This document shows positions 34,531 to 43,264 of a DNA stretch of 64,000 bases, one piece after another; the stretch's first letter is position 1; each line of letters begins with the position of its first letter. The notes under the pieces were generated by a model, which saw only the letters and a list, made by a program, of their open reading frames with translations, did no database searches and was not told the origin of the DNA. The DNA is from Zoogloea sp. (GTDB taxonomy: Bacteria; Pseudomonadota; Gammaproteobacteria; Burkholderiales; Rhodocyclaceae), in contig NZ_JAKLLN010000005.1 in assembly GCF_023150065.1 (NCBI RefSeq), forward strand, positions 124,001-188,000, in the 5' to 3' direction. A program made the translations under genes and the position numbers.

Positions 34531-35982
34531 TCAAGGGTTGAGCCGGCGATGGCGCAGGCGTCGCCAGCCGAGCACACAGCCGGTGCTGGTGAGGGTGACG
34601 CCGAGAAGGCACAGCAGGGTGATGAGGGCTTCGCGCAGGGCGGGCAGGCTCGCTAGGGGCGGGAAGTCGAGCCGGTGCAGGCCGTTGAAGATCCAGCGAT
34701 GCAGCCGGTTGGCGTCGTCGATGCGGGCCAGTACGCGGCCGCTGGCCGGGTCCAGATACCAGGTGGTGTCCTGGCTGTCGGCCATGCGGATGCGGGCGGC
34801 GGGGAGCACCGCCGGGTTGCGCCGGCCGTAGTGATACAGGTCGGCCTCGTGGATCAGCCCGGCGTGGGCCACCGGGCGGCCCTCGATGGCGGCCACGGCG
34901 GCGGCCAGGGTGTCCACGGGGAAGGGCTGCGCCGGGCTGGCGGTGTCGGTGATGCGCTGGCTGCCGCCGGGGGTGCGCGCTTCCAGGTAGTTGCGACCGG
35001 CAAAGCGGTACCACTCGGCCTCGCGGGCATCGGGGGCCAGGGCCAGCTGGCGGCGCAGCAGGTCGACATCGGCCGGTGGCGTGAAGGGGCCGCCCGCCAG
35101 GCGCTCGGCGCTGCCCGGGGGCAGGCCGCTGAAGGCCAGCAGGCCGAAGGGGTGGTTGGACAGCCAGCCCGACAGCAGCCACGTGAGGGCCAGCCCGCCC
35201 ACGCCCAGGCCGAGCAGGTGGTGCCAGCGCTTCAGGCCGCGATAGGGCGTGACCTGCCCGCGGGGGTAGCGGCGGCGCAGACGCAGGCGCTGGACGCCCA
35301 GGGCAAGGCCCAGGAGCACCGTGAGGAGCGCCACCGGCGGCAGCCACAGGACCAGCAGGCGCCAGGTGCCGGTGTCCTCGCCGCGTAGCGGGGTGAAGTA
35401 GAGCCAGTGGGGCACGGTGCCCAGCCAGCCCGCCACCCGCTCGAGCCGGGTGGTGCGATTGACCACCTCGCCGCTGCGGGAAGACACGTACAGCTCGGTG
35501 CCGGCAGCATCATCGGCCCGGAACAGGTAGAGGGGGCGATGGGCGTTGTAGGTGGCGTAGATCGTCCATTGATCCCGGTCCACCGTTTCTGGCCCGGCCA
35601 GGGGCACATCGGGCAGAAACGCCCGGGCGGCCTCGCCCGCCTGCGCGGCGCTGACCGGGCCTACCGCCGTGCCGGTGTCGGCCCATACGCTGCAGGCGCC
35701 GTCCCGGGTGGCAAAGTGATACACGGGGCGCCCGGCGTGCATGGCGATGCGCCCGCCCTTCGGCCTGGCCGGGCAGGCACGGGCCGCGTCGGCCGGGCTC
35801 ACCCGGATGGCCTCGGCGTGCAGGGGCGCCAGATGGGCCACGCGGGTGTCCGTGTCGAGCTTGGGGAAGGGGATGTAGAGCATCACCAGCCCGGACAGGA
35901 ACCAGCCCAGCACCAGCAGCCCGGCACCGATGCCGAGCCAGCGGTGGGCCAGGTGGAGAACGCGGAGGACGGGGTGTTTCAT
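34531..35982 (-). CDS. PepSY-domain inner-membrane protein
   Basis: A 483-residue PepSY-associated TM protein. The N-terminal helix region (LAHRWLGIGAGLLVLGWFLSG, residues 11-31) holds the His typical of the family; further helices lie at about 190-215, 255-275 and 440-465. PepSY repeats lie in the periplasmic loops. Related proteins accompany TonB receptors for siderophores and metals and may reduce or release the ligand. Here it lies between the ferredoxin gene (3-base gap) and the TonB receptor gene. Confidence 0.85.
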   Translation of the reverse strand: MKHPVLRVLHLAHRWLGIGAGLLVLGWFLSGLVMLYIPFPKLDTDTRVAHLAPLHAEAIRVSPADAARACPARPKGGRIAMHAGRPVYHFATRDGACSVWADTGTAVGPVSAAQAGEAARAFLPDVPLAGPETVDRDQWTIYATYNAHRPLYLFRADDAAGTELYVSSRSGEVVNRTTRLERVAGWLGTVPHWLYFTPLRGEDTGTWRLLVLWLPPVALLTVLLGLALGVQRLRLRRRYPRGQVTPYRGLKRWHHLLGLGVGGLALTWLLSGWLSNHPFGLLAFSGLPPGSAERLAGGPFTPPADVDLLRRQLALAPDAREAEWYRFAGRNYLEARTPGGSQRITDTASPAQPFPVDTLAAAVAAIEGRPVAHAGLIHEADLYHYGRRNPAVLPAARIRMADSQDTTWYLDPASGRVLARIDDANRLHRWIFNGLHRLDFPPLASLPALREALITLLCLLGVTLTSTGCVLGWRRLRHRRLNP

Positions 35983-35985
35983 GGC

Positions 35986-36327
35986 TCAGTCGGAGGTTTC
36001 TGCCTGATGGAAGACATGGTCGCGCACGGGCTCGCCGCCCACCAGATGTTCGGTGATGATGCGCTCCATCACCGCATCGGTGACGCCGTAGTACCAGGTG
36101 CCGTCGGGCTGCACGCACAGGATGGGCCCGCCTTTGCAGGCGGCAAAGCAGGCGGCCCGGCTGCGCTTGACGCGGAGATCGCCCTGGTCGAGTCCGGCGG
36201 CCTTGAAGCGGGCGCCGAGGCTGTCGAACAGTGCCTGGGCCTGCCCGTCGGCGGCGCAGCGCGGGCCGGTGCACACCAGCAGGTGGCGGCGGTAGCTGCC
36301 GATGCTCGGTTTGACGGGGGCGTTCAT
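35986..36327 (-). CDS. (2Fe-2S) thioredoxin-like ferredoxin
   Basis: A 113-residue protein of the (2Fe-2S) ferredoxin thioredoxin-like type. Ligand cysteines are Cys19 and Cys24 ([10 protein letters not shown]) and Cys60 and Cys64 ([10 protein letters not shown]); Cys71 follows. It overlaps cobJ by four bases and sits inside a cobalamin operon, so it may supply electrons for a reductive step such as cobalt reduction or ring contraction. This is context inference. Confidence 0.88.
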   Translation of the reverse strand: MNAPVKPSIGSYRRHLLVCTGPRCAADGQAQALFDSLGARFKAAGLDQGDLRVKRSRAACFAACKGGPILCVQPDGTWYYGVTDAVMERIITEHLVGGEPVRDHVFHQAETSD

Positions 36328-37289
36328 GCGGCGGCCTCTTCGGTGTCGGTGCCGGCGTCGGCCAGCAGCGCGGTGATGTAGTCCTCGGGCAGGCGGTGTT
36401 CGGCGGCCAGCTCGGCTGCGCTGCAGGCGCTGGCCCGCAGGCTGGCCAGCCAGCCTTCGAGGCCGGTGGACAGGGAGCGGCCGGCCTTCTCGCCGTCGCG
36501 GGTGGCGCCGCTGTCCACGTCGTATTTGTTGGCGTAGCCCCGGGGCGTGACCATCAGGCCGTGGCGGACAAAGGTGCTGGCGTTGCCGATGAGCACGGTG
36601 GATAGCATGCCGATGTCGGCGTCGGTCATCCGCGCCAGGGTGGTGAGCTCGACACGCTGCTTCGGCCGGTAGGCCGATTTGACGATGGCCACCGGGGTGT
36701 CCGGGTGGCGGTGGCGCAGGAAGAGGCGCTGGGCCTCGACGATCTGACGGGTGCGGCGGCCGCTCTTGGGGTTGTAGAGGGCCACCACGAAATCCGCGGC
36801 GGCCACGGCGTCGAGGCGCCGGGCGATCACCGGCCAGGGGGTGAGCAGGTCGGACAGGCTGATGGCGCAGAAGTCGTGGGTGAGCGGAGCGCCCACCAGG
36901 GCGGCGCAGGTGTTGAGGGCCGAGGCGCCGGGGATGATCTCCACCTCGATGTCCGAATCGGGCGTCCAGCCGGCCTGGAACAGCACCTCGAAGGTGGGCC
37001 CGGCCATGCCATACACGCCGGCGTCGCCGGAGGAGATGAGGGCCACTTTGCGGCCCTGGCGGGCGCGCTCGAAGGCCTCGATGGCCCGGTCCAGTTCCTC
37101 GGTCATCGACTTCCTGATGACCTCCTTGCCCTCGAGCAGGTCGGCCACCAGGCGGATGTAGGTGACGTAGCCGATGACCGTGTCGGCTTCGGCGATGGCC
37201 TCGCGGGCGCGGGCGGTGAGGTGCGCGTGGCTGCCCGGGCCGAGGCCGACGAGCATGATCCGGCCACGGGGGGCGGGGGTGTCGTTCAT
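36324..37289 (-). CDS. cobJ: precorrin-3B C(17)-methyltransferase
   Basis: A 321-residue SAM-dependent uroporphyrin-III C-methyltransferase family enzyme catalysing C17 methylation with ring contraction. The [19 protein letters not shown]-terminus and [13 protein letters not shown] block identify CobJ/CbiH. It is longer than the usual 240-260 residues: about 60 extra C-terminal residues (from [13 protein letters not shown] on) with one Cys and no Fe-S motif, so it is not an obvious CbiH60. Overlaps the ferredoxin gene and cobE by four bases each. Confidence 0.95.
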   Translation of the reverse strand: MNDTPAPRGRIMLVGLGPGSHAHLTARAREAIAEADTVIGYVTYIRLVADLLEGKEVIRKSMTEELDRAIEAFERARQGRKVALISSGDAGVYGMAGPTFEVLFQAGWTPDSDIEVEIIPGASALNTCAALVGAPLTHDFCAISLSDLLTPWPVIARRLDAVAAADFVVALYNPKSGRRTRQIVEAQRLFLRHRHPDTPVAIVKSAYRPKQRVELTTLARMTDADIGMLSTVLIGNASTFVRHGLMVTPRGYANKYDVDSGATRDGEKAGRSLSTGLEGWLASLRASACSAAELAAEHRLPEDYITALLADAGTDTEEAAA

Positions 37290-37693
37290 TGGGGAATCCT
37301 TGCGATGGAGATGGTGGCGTTGCGGCCGTCGGGGCCGCGGTACTTGTGCTTTTCCAGCAGCAGCTGGCTCATTTCGGCGCCCGCCGCGAGCAGGGCCGCG
37401 GCCTCGGAGACCGAGGGCGTGCCGGTGTATTTGCGCACGGTTTCGGACGGGTGGGGCACGGCCACGGCTGCCAGCTCGGCTGCGGGGTAGAAGCGGATGG
37501 TCCAGCCCTGCCAGCGGGCCAGGGCGTGCAGCCCGGGCTCATCGGCCTTCAGGTCGATGCTGGCCACGGCGACCACGTCGGCGAGGCTGGCCTGGCAGCT
37601 CGCCAGGGCATCCACCACCGCCCAGGCCAGGGTGGCGGCCGGCGTGCCCCGGTCGCAGCCGATCCCCAGGGCAATGGGGCCGACGCGGCTCAT
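37286..37693 (-). CDS. cobE: cobalamin biosynthesis protein CobE (CbiG C-terminal domain)
   Basis: A 135-residue protein corresponding to the C-terminal domain of CbiG, here a separate gene. Family signatures are [10 protein letters not shown] near residue 12, [12 protein letters not shown] and [18 protein letters not shown]. It overlaps both neighbours (cbiG N-terminal protein and cobJ) by four bases, so the CbiG functions are split but co-translated. Confidence 0.9.
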   Translation of the reverse strand: MSRVGPIALGIGCDRGTPAATLAWAVVDALASCQASLADVVAVASIDLKADEPGLHALARWQGWTIRFYPAAELAAVAVPHPSETVRKYTGTPSVSEAAALLAAGAEMSQLLLEKHKYRGPDGRNATISIARIPQ

Positions 37694-38460
37694 GGGCTCA
37701 CCGGCGGCCGGTAGATCACCCGCTTGCCGGCCAGGCGCGGGGCCAGCTCGGCCGGCATGGGCCGGTGGCTGATCCACAGCACGGCGCCGAAGCGTTCCGG
37801 GGTGATGTCTTCGAGCCGGCTGAAGGAGAACAGGTTGGCCGGCAGTGGCCCATTGCGGCCGTTGGCGTGGCGCGGCCACCAGTCGGCGCTGCCGACCTCC
37901 TGCACGACCGCCACCGGTTCGTCATTCACCACGGCGGCACTGGCCCGGACGATCTCGTCGTGGCTGGCCTCGAAGGTCCAGCCCAGCTCGCGGCCCAGCA
38001 GGTCCACGGCCAGGGTCTGGCGGGCGTCGGAGGCGGTGGTGAGCACCGGCGTGGCGTCGAGGGCGTGGGCCAGGGCGCCGGCCAGCGCGTTGGCGCCGCC
38101 CAGGTGGCCCGACAGCATGGGGATGACGAAGCGCCCGGCCTCGTCGATGACCACCACGCCGGGGTCGGACTCCTTGCGTACCAGGTAGGGCGCCACCAGC
38201 CGCACCATGGCCCCCAGGGACACGATGGCGACGATGCCGTCGAAGTTGGAGAACAGGATGGGGATCTGCTCGGCCGTCTTGCCGGCGTAGCAGGCCGCGG
38301 CGCCGGGGGCGGCGGCGTGGGCTTCGGGGGCGAATTTCTCGGGGGCGAACAGCCGGGCGCCGGGCAGCGCGGCGACCACGTGGCCGGCCAGGGCGATGCC
38401 GTGGCGGGTGATGGAGACGACGGCGATGCGGTCGTTGGCAAAGGGCAGGTGCTGGGTCAT
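37690..38460 (-). CDS. cbiG: cobalt-precorrin-5A hydrolase CbiG (N-terminal and central domains)
   Basis: A 256-residue protein covering CbiG without its CobE-like tail. CbiG opens the lactone of cobalt-precorrin-5A and releases acetaldehyde in the anaerobic pathway. Seen motifs: VVSITRHGIALA at the N-terminus, FDGIVAIVSLGAMVRLVAP and SGHLGGANALA. The presence of CbiG, with CbiD and CbiX, marks the early-cobalt route. Start overlaps cobI by four bases. Confidence 0.92.
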   Translation of the reverse strand: MTQHLPFANDRIAVVSITRHGIALAGHVVAALPGARLFAPEKFAPEAHAAAPGAAACYAGKTAEQIPILFSNFDGIVAIVSLGAMVRLVAPYLVRKESDPGVVVIDEAGRFVIPMLSGHLGGANALAGALAHALDATPVLTTASDARQTLAVDLLGRELGWTFEASHDEIVRASAAVVNDEPVAVVQEVGSADWWPRHANGRNGPLPANLFSFSRLEDITPERFGAVLWISHRPMPAELAPRLAGKRVIYRPPVSP

Positions 38461-39266
38461 TGCGGGCTCGCGGCAGTGAGGGCGTCAGTGGTGGTGGTGG
38501 CGGCCGGGCGCTTGCGGCAGCCCCGGCGCAGGGTGCCGCGGGCCCGGCCGGGGTTATGCACGAGCAGCAGGGACAGGTAGTTCACCTTCTCGCCGGCGAG
38601 GCGCCGCACGTCGTGGACGATCCGCTCGTCGGGGGCGCCGACCTTCTCGATGAAGCAGCTGCTGGCCAGCAGCCCGCGTGCCTCGAGCAGCGCGAGCACC
38701 TCGTCGAGGAGCGGCTTGACCTTGAGCAGCACCAGGGTGTCGAAGTCGCCCAGCAGCCGGTCGATCAGCTCGACCCCGTAGGCGGCCGGGATGACGGCGA
38801 AGGTCTCGTCCTCCTCGGCCAGGGTGAGGCCGGTGGCCGCGGCGGCGGCGGCAAAGGAGCTCACGCCGGGGATGGTCTCCACGGCCACGTCGGGGGCGAG
38901 CTCCCGCACCACCCGGGCCAGGTGGCCGAAGGTGGCGAAGGTGGAGGCGTCCCCTTCGACCAGGAAGACCAGGTCGCGCCCTTCCTGCAGCAGCTCGACC
39001 GTGCGGGTGGCGGCGCGGGCCCAGGCCCTGGCCAGGGCCACCGGGTCGCGGGTCATGGGAAACACCAGGGGCTCGGCGTCGGCGGGCACCGCCAGCCCGC
39101 CGCGCTGGACGATGCCCAGGGCGTAGGAGGCCTCCTCGGCCTTCTTGACCGGGTACAGCCAGCGGGCGCCGGATTGCAGGGCGGCCCAGGCCCGGCGGGT
39201 GATCAGCTCAGGGTCGCCGGGGCCAAGGGAGGCGCCGATGAGGCGCCCGGGAAGCGGGGTGTTCAT
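38457..39266 (-). CDS. cobI: precorrin-2 / cobalt-factor II C(20)-methyltransferase
   Basis: A 269-residue methyltransferase of the tetrapyrrole family that adds the C20 methyl group (CobI/CbiL). N-terminus LIGASLGPGDPELITRRAW and central VFLVEGDASTFATFGHL identify it. ATG 39266 overlaps the cobL stop (ATGA). An ATG ten codons upstream exists in frame but is less typical. In a CbiX-based pathway the natural substrate would carry cobalt. Confidence 0.94.
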   Translation of the reverse strand: MNTPLPGRLIGASLGPGDPELITRRAWAALQSGARWLYPVKKAEEASYALGIVQRGGLAVPADAEPLVFPMTRDPVALARAWARAATRTVELLQEGRDLVFLVEGDASTFATFGHLARVVRELAPDVAVETIPGVSSFAAAAAATGLTLAEEDETFAVIPAAYGVELIDRLLGDFDTLVLLKVKPLLDEVLALLEARGLLASSCFIEKVGAPDERIVHDVRRLAGEKVNYLSLLLVHNPGRARGTLRRGCRKRPAATTTTDALTAASPQ

Positions 39267-40552
39267 GGACTTTCCTTTGCGGCAGAGACGATCCACACCG
39301 GGTTCTGGGCGGCGAGGCGGTGCATGTCGAGGATGGGCTGGCTGCGGGCCGCCTGCAGCTGGACCACCTCCCAGGTGGCGCCGGCCTCGGCCAGGGTGGC
39401 GGTGGCGGTGGCGAGGTTTTCCAGGGTCACGAAGTTCATCACCAGCCGGCCGGCGGGGCGCAGGCGCTGGAGGATCAGGCGGATCAGCCCGGCCAGCTCG
39501 CCCCCCGAGCCGCCGATGAACACCGCGTCGGGGTCGGGCCAGGCGTCGAGCCCGGCCGGGGCCTTGCCCTCGACCAGGGTGTAGTTGGTGGCACGCAGGC
39601 GCAGCGCGTTGGCGCGGGCGTTGGCGGCGTCACCGGGGTTCTTCTCGATGGCCCAGACGTGCCCGTTGCGCGCCAGGCGGGCGGCTTCCAGCCCCACCGA
39701 GCCCGAACCGGCGCCGATGTCCCACACCAGGCTGTCGGGGCACAGGCCCAGCTTGGCCAGGGACAGGGCACGGGCTTCCTGCTTGGTGATCAGGCCTTTT
39801 TCGGGGGCGCGCTGGATGAAGTCGCTGTCGTCGAAGCCGAAGGTGGCGCAGCGCTCGGGCGGGCCGATGCGTTCCAGCACCACGATGTTCGGGTCGGCAA
39901 AGCGCTGCCCGGCGGCCTCGGCCAGGGGCAGGCCGGTATGCACCACCTCGTCGGGCAGGGCCAGGCGGGCCGCCACCGACATGCGGAAGTCGTCGCCCAG
40001 GCCCGCCATGATCAGCGCCCGGGCGATGCGGTCGGGGCTGTTGGCCGGGCTGGTGAAGGCGCCGATGAGGCGCTGCTGCGAGGCGGCGCGCATCAGGGGG
40101 TAGAGGCCGTGGTCGGGGCCTGCGCCGGGCTGCCATTCGCCGGCGTCGTGGCCGTGCACCGAGACGATGGCGGCGCCCTGCCAGCTCTGGCCGAGGCGGG
40201 CAAAGGCCAGCTGCAGGGTGGACGGGGCCGGATGCACGGCGATGGCCCCGGCGCCCAGCCTGCCGCCCAGGAAGCCGGCGATGCCGTGGCACAGGGGGTC
40301 GCCGGTGGCGAGCACGGCGCAGGATTGGCCGGCGCCCCGCGCCGCACGGACCCACTCGGGGACACGGCCGAGGAGGCCGTCCATCACTCGTTGTTCCACC
40401 CGGGAGGGGAGGTGGGGGGCAACGAGATCAAGCGTGCGGCGGGCGCCGATCAGCAGGTCACATTCAATCAGGTGGGCGCGGGCCAGGTCGCCCAGGCCGG
40501 CCCAGCCGTCGTCGAGGATGCCGATCAGGCGGCAGGGTTCAGGCGAGTTCAT
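39263..40552 (-). CDS. cobL: precorrin-6Y C(5,15)-methyltransferase (CbiE-CbiT fusion)
   Basis: A 429-residue bifunctional enzyme. The N-terminal half (about 1-200) is CbiE-like, methylating C5 (LIGILDDGWAGL start, LATGDPLCHGIAG). The C-terminal half (about 225-429) is CbiT-like with a class I SAM motif WDIGAGSGSVGLEAARL, performing C15 methylation and C12 decarboxylation. The fusion is common in both aerobic and anaerobic producers. It overlaps cbiD by 14 bases and cobI by four. Confidence 0.95.
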   Translation of the reverse strand: MNSPEPCRLIGILDDGWAGLGDLARAHLIECDLLIGARRTLDLVAPHLPSRVEQRVMDGLLGRVPEWVRAARGAGQSCAVLATGDPLCHGIAGFLGGRLGAGAIAVHPAPSTLQLAFARLGQSWQGAAIVSVHGHDAGEWQPGAGPDHGLYPLMRAASQQRLIGAFTSPANSPDRIARALIMAGLGDDFRMSVAARLALPDEVVHTGLPLAEAAGQRFADPNIVVLERIGPPERCATFGFDDSDFIQRAPEKGLITKQEARALSLAKLGLCPDSLVWDIGAGSGSVGLEAARLARNGHVWAIEKNPGDAANARANALRLRATNYTLVEGKAPAGLDAWPDPDAVFIGGSGGELAGLIRLILQRLRPAGRLVMNFVTLENLATATATLAEAGATWEVVQLQAARSQPILDMHRLAAQNPVWIVSAAKESP

Positions 40553-41690
40553 GTTCTTCCACGGTGACGATGGGCACGCCTTCGAAGTTGCAGGCGAGCA
40601 CGGTGAGGCGGTGGGGGCCGGGGTAGCGCTGGCGCAGGCTGTGGATGGCCCGGCTGGCCAGGGCCCGGTGGAAGGCCACGGTCAGGTCCAGCTCGGCCAG
40701 GCGTTCGGCGGCAAAGCGGGCGGTCTCGGCGGCGCGGATCTCGTCCACCAGGTCGGGCGGGGCACCCACCTCGGCGGCAGCGGAGGCGATCAGCTCCCGG
40801 TCCACCTCCTCGCGCCAGGCATGGGTGACCGACAGGCCCTGGGCAATCTTGGTGAGCTTGCCCACCATGGCGCCGACGATGATGTGCTGCATGCCCTGCT
40901 TCACCGCGGTCTGGAAGGCGGCCTTGACGAAGTCGCCCATCTGCACGAAGCAGGCCTCGTCCAGCGCGGGAAAGCAGCGCATGGCGCATTTTTCGGTGCG
41001 CCCGCCGGTGGTGAACACCACGCTGGTCTGGCCCTGGTTGGCGGCCACATCGACGGCCTGCACCACGCTGGCCCGGAAGGCGGCGGTGGAGTAGGGGCGC
41101 ACGATGCCGGTGGTGCCGAGGATGGAGATGCCCCCCAGGATGCCCAGGCGGGCGTTGAGGGTCTTGGTGGCCATCACCTCGCCGCCGGGCACCGAGATGG
41201 TCACCGCCAGGCCGTCGCCGGTGGCGAGGATGGCGCTGCCGGCGGCACGCACGTTGTCGGTGATGTTGCGGCGGGGCACCGGGTTGATGGCCGGGCCGCC
41301 CACGTCGAGGCCCAGACCGGGCTTGGTGACGGTGCCGACGCCGGGGCCCCCGCGCAGCACGATCCGGCCTTCGGCGCCGGGCAGGCGTTCGACTTCGGCG
41401 GTGAGGTGGGCGCCGTTGGTGGCGTCGGGGTCATCGCCGGCGTCCTTGATGCTGACGGCCCGGGCGCGCAGGCCGTCGGTCCAGCCATCGGTGATGGTGA
41501 AGCGCACCCGCTGGGTGTTGGGCAGCACGCACTCCACGGCGTCCGGCACCCGGCCGTGCACCAGCCCGAGGGTGGCGGCGGCGGCCGCGGCGGCCGAGTT
41601 GGCGCCAGTGGAGAAGCCCGTGCGGTTGCCGCGATCCCGTTTGGGGTCGCCCTTGCGGACTTTCTCGGCGGTGGCGTGACCTGCGCTCAT
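40539..41690 (-). CDS. cbiD: cobalt-precorrin-5B (C1)-methyltransferase
   Basis: A 383-residue CbiD, the C1 methyltransferase unique to the anaerobic pathway. Characteristic stretches are the RTGFSTGANSAAAAAAA start, RNITDNVRAAGSAILATGDG, and the ILGTTGIVRPYSTAAFRASV block. Its presence, in place of CobF, is direct evidence for the early-cobalt route. It overlaps cobL and lies seven bases after cbiC. Confidence 0.95.
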   Translation of the reverse strand: MSAGHATAEKVRKGDPKRDRGNRTGFSTGANSAAAAAAATLGLVHGRVPDAVECVLPNTQRVRFTITDGWTDGLRARAVSIKDAGDDPDATNGAHLTAEVERLPGAEGRIVLRGGPGVGTVTKPGLGLDVGGPAINPVPRRNITDNVRAAGSAILATGDGLAVTISVPGGEVMATKTLNARLGILGGISILGTTGIVRPYSTAAFRASVVQAVDVAANQGQTSVVFTTGGRTEKCAMRCFPALDEACFVQMGDFVKAAFQTAVKQGMQHIIVGAMVGKLTKIAQGLSVTHAWREEVDRELIASAAAEVGAPPDLVDEIRAAETARFAAERLAELDLTVAFHRALASRAIHSLRQRYPGPHRLTVLACNFEGVPIVTVEEHELA

Positions 41691-41697
41691 GGCACCC

Positions 41698-42375
41698 TCA
41701 CGCCGCCGGCTGCTGATAGGCTTCGGCCAGGCCGAGGAGGGCGTGGATGGCCGCCACCACCAGGGTCGAGCCGCCCTTGCGGCCGCGGATGGTGATCCAC
41801 GGCACGCTATCGATCTCCATCAGCAGGTCCTTGGATTCGGCGGCCGAGACGAAGCCGACCGGCATGCCGACCACCAGGGCCGGGCGCAGGCCTTCCTCGC
41901 GGATCAGACGGACCACCTCGATCAGGGCCGTGGGGGCGTTGCCGATGCCGATGATGGCGCCGTCGAGTAGTCCCCGGCGCCAGGCCTTGCGCATGGCCTG
42001 CACGGCCCGGGTGGTGTCGTCGGCCCGGGCCGCGGCGATCACGTCGGGGTCGGAGATGAACTGGTGGGTGTGGACGCCGAAGTGGGCAAGGCGCGGTGCC
42101 GACAGGCCGACGCAGATCATCTCCACGTCGGCCACCAGGGGCGTGTCGCCGGCCAGGATGCGGGCCAGGCCGGCAGTCATGGCGGCGGGGTGGAAGGCGG
42201 TGAGGCCGTTGAACTCGAAGTCGGCGTTGGCGTGGATCATGCGCCGCACCAGGGGCCACTGTTCGGGGCGGTAGGCGTGGCGGCCCACCTCCCGGTCGAT
42301 GATGGCGAAGGAGTCGTGCTCGATGGCCCGGCCGGCGGCGGTGAGCTGTTCGGTGACGGTGTTGGCTGTCGTCAT
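41698..42375 (-). CDS. cbiC: precorrin-8X methylmutase (cobalt-precorrin-8 methylmutase)
   Basis: A 225-residue CbiC/CobH enzyme that moves the C11 methyl to C12 and gives (cobalt-)hydrogenobyrinate. Catalytic His is expected in the conserved region GLSAPRLAHFGVHTH; IGNAPTALIEVVRLI and VGMPVGFVSAAESK are family signatures. ATG 42375 gives the natural N-terminus; the open frame continues upstream as antisense of cbiX. Confidence 0.95.
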   Translation of the reverse strand: MTTANTVTEQLTAAGRAIEHDSFAIIDREVGRHAYRPEQWPLVRRMIHANADFEFNGLTAFHPAAMTAGLARILAGDTPLVADVEMICVGLSAPRLAHFGVHTHQFISDPDVIAAARADDTTRAVQAMRKAWRRGLLDGAIIGIGNAPTALIEVVRLIREEGLRPALVVGMPVGFVSAAESKDLLMEIDSVPWITIRGRKGGSTLVVAAIHALLGLAEAYQQPAA

Positions 42376-42382
42376 GGCGGAC

Positions 42383-43264
42383 TCAGGCGTGGGCATGCCC
42401 GGCGTGGTGGCCGTGGTGGTGGTCGCAGCCGGTGTGGCTGTGGTCGTGGAGGTGCTCGGCCTCGGCGGCCTGGCGATACTTGCAGCCGTCGCATTCGAGC
42501 AGGCCGCCTTCGGGCAGGCCTGCGTCGGCCACCCGGGCATCGAGGAGCGCGAATACCCCCTTGTCGAAGCCGAAGTGGGTGCCCAGGGCAAAGGCCGTCT
42601 GCGGGTGCTGGCTGCGCAGGCGGGCCACCTGGGCGTGGATGCGCTCCATCAGCACGCCGGTGAAGAGATACACCGGGACGATGCAGATCTGCCCCATGCC
42701 CAGGTGCTGCTGGCGTTGGACGACCGTCTCGAGGCGTGGCCAGGTGACGCCGGTGAAGGCCAGGTCCACCAGCTCGTGGTCGTTGTCCTCGAAGAGCCAG
42801 CGGCTCATGCGCGCCAGCTCACCGTTGGCGCCGGCGTCGGAGGAGCCCCGGCCCAGCAGGATCACCCCGGTGGTCCGGGGGTCGGGCATGGCCAGGCTTT
42901 GCATCAGGCGGTCGAGCTGGGCCTGCAGCACGGCCAGGATCTCCCGGCCCATGCCCAGGTGGCGGGTGCAGGCGAAATCGACGGCTGGGTGGCGCTGGCG
43001 GGCTGCGGCGATGGCGGCGGGCAGCTCCATCTTGACGTGGCCGGCGGCGTTGAGGATGAAGGGCAGCACGATGACCCGCCGGCTGCCGGTGGCGGCGCGG
43101 TCGAGGCCGGCGGGCACCAGGATGTCGGCGTGTTCGATGAAGCACACGTCGATGCGCCAGTCAGGGTGGAGGGCGCGCCAGGCGCTGGCGAACTGCTGGA
43201 TCTCGGCGTTGCCGGCCCGATTGCGGGAGCCGTGGCCGACCAGGAGGAGGGTGGTGTCTTTCAT
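42383..43264 (-). CDS. cbiX: sirohydrochlorin cobaltochelatase CbiX with His-rich tail
   Basis: A 293-residue two-domain CbiX that inserts Co2+ into sirohydrochlorin. His11 in LVGHGSRN is the N-terminal metal/porphyrin ligand; LLGRGSSDAGAN starts the second half-domain. The C-terminus has LECDGCKYRQ, a CxxC that may bind Fe-S or metal, then a His-rich tail (DHSHTGCDHHHGHHAGHAHA) likely to store or deliver cobalt. It overlaps cobM by four bases. This chelatase makes a separate CobNST cobalt insertion step unnecessary. Confidence 0.94.
   Translation of the reverse strand: MKDTTLLLVGHGSRNRAGNAEIQQFASAWRALHPDWRIDVCFIEHADILVPAGLDRAATGSRRVIVLPFILNAAGHVKMELPAAIAAARQRHPAVDFACTRHLGMGREILAVLQAQLDRLMQSLAMPDPRTTGVILLGRGSSDAGANGELARMSRWLFEDNDHELVDLAFTGVTWPRLETVVQRQQHLGMGQICIVPVYLFTGVLMERIHAQVARLRSQHPQTAFALGTHFGFDKGVFALLDARVADAGLPEGGLLECDGCKYRQAAEAEHLHDHSHTGCDHHHGHHAGHAHA

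Noticed and set aside
32639-34831. 730-residue plus-strand open frame opposite the TonB receptor
   Set aside because: Shadow frame; the minus strand encodes a clear signal peptide, plug and barrel.
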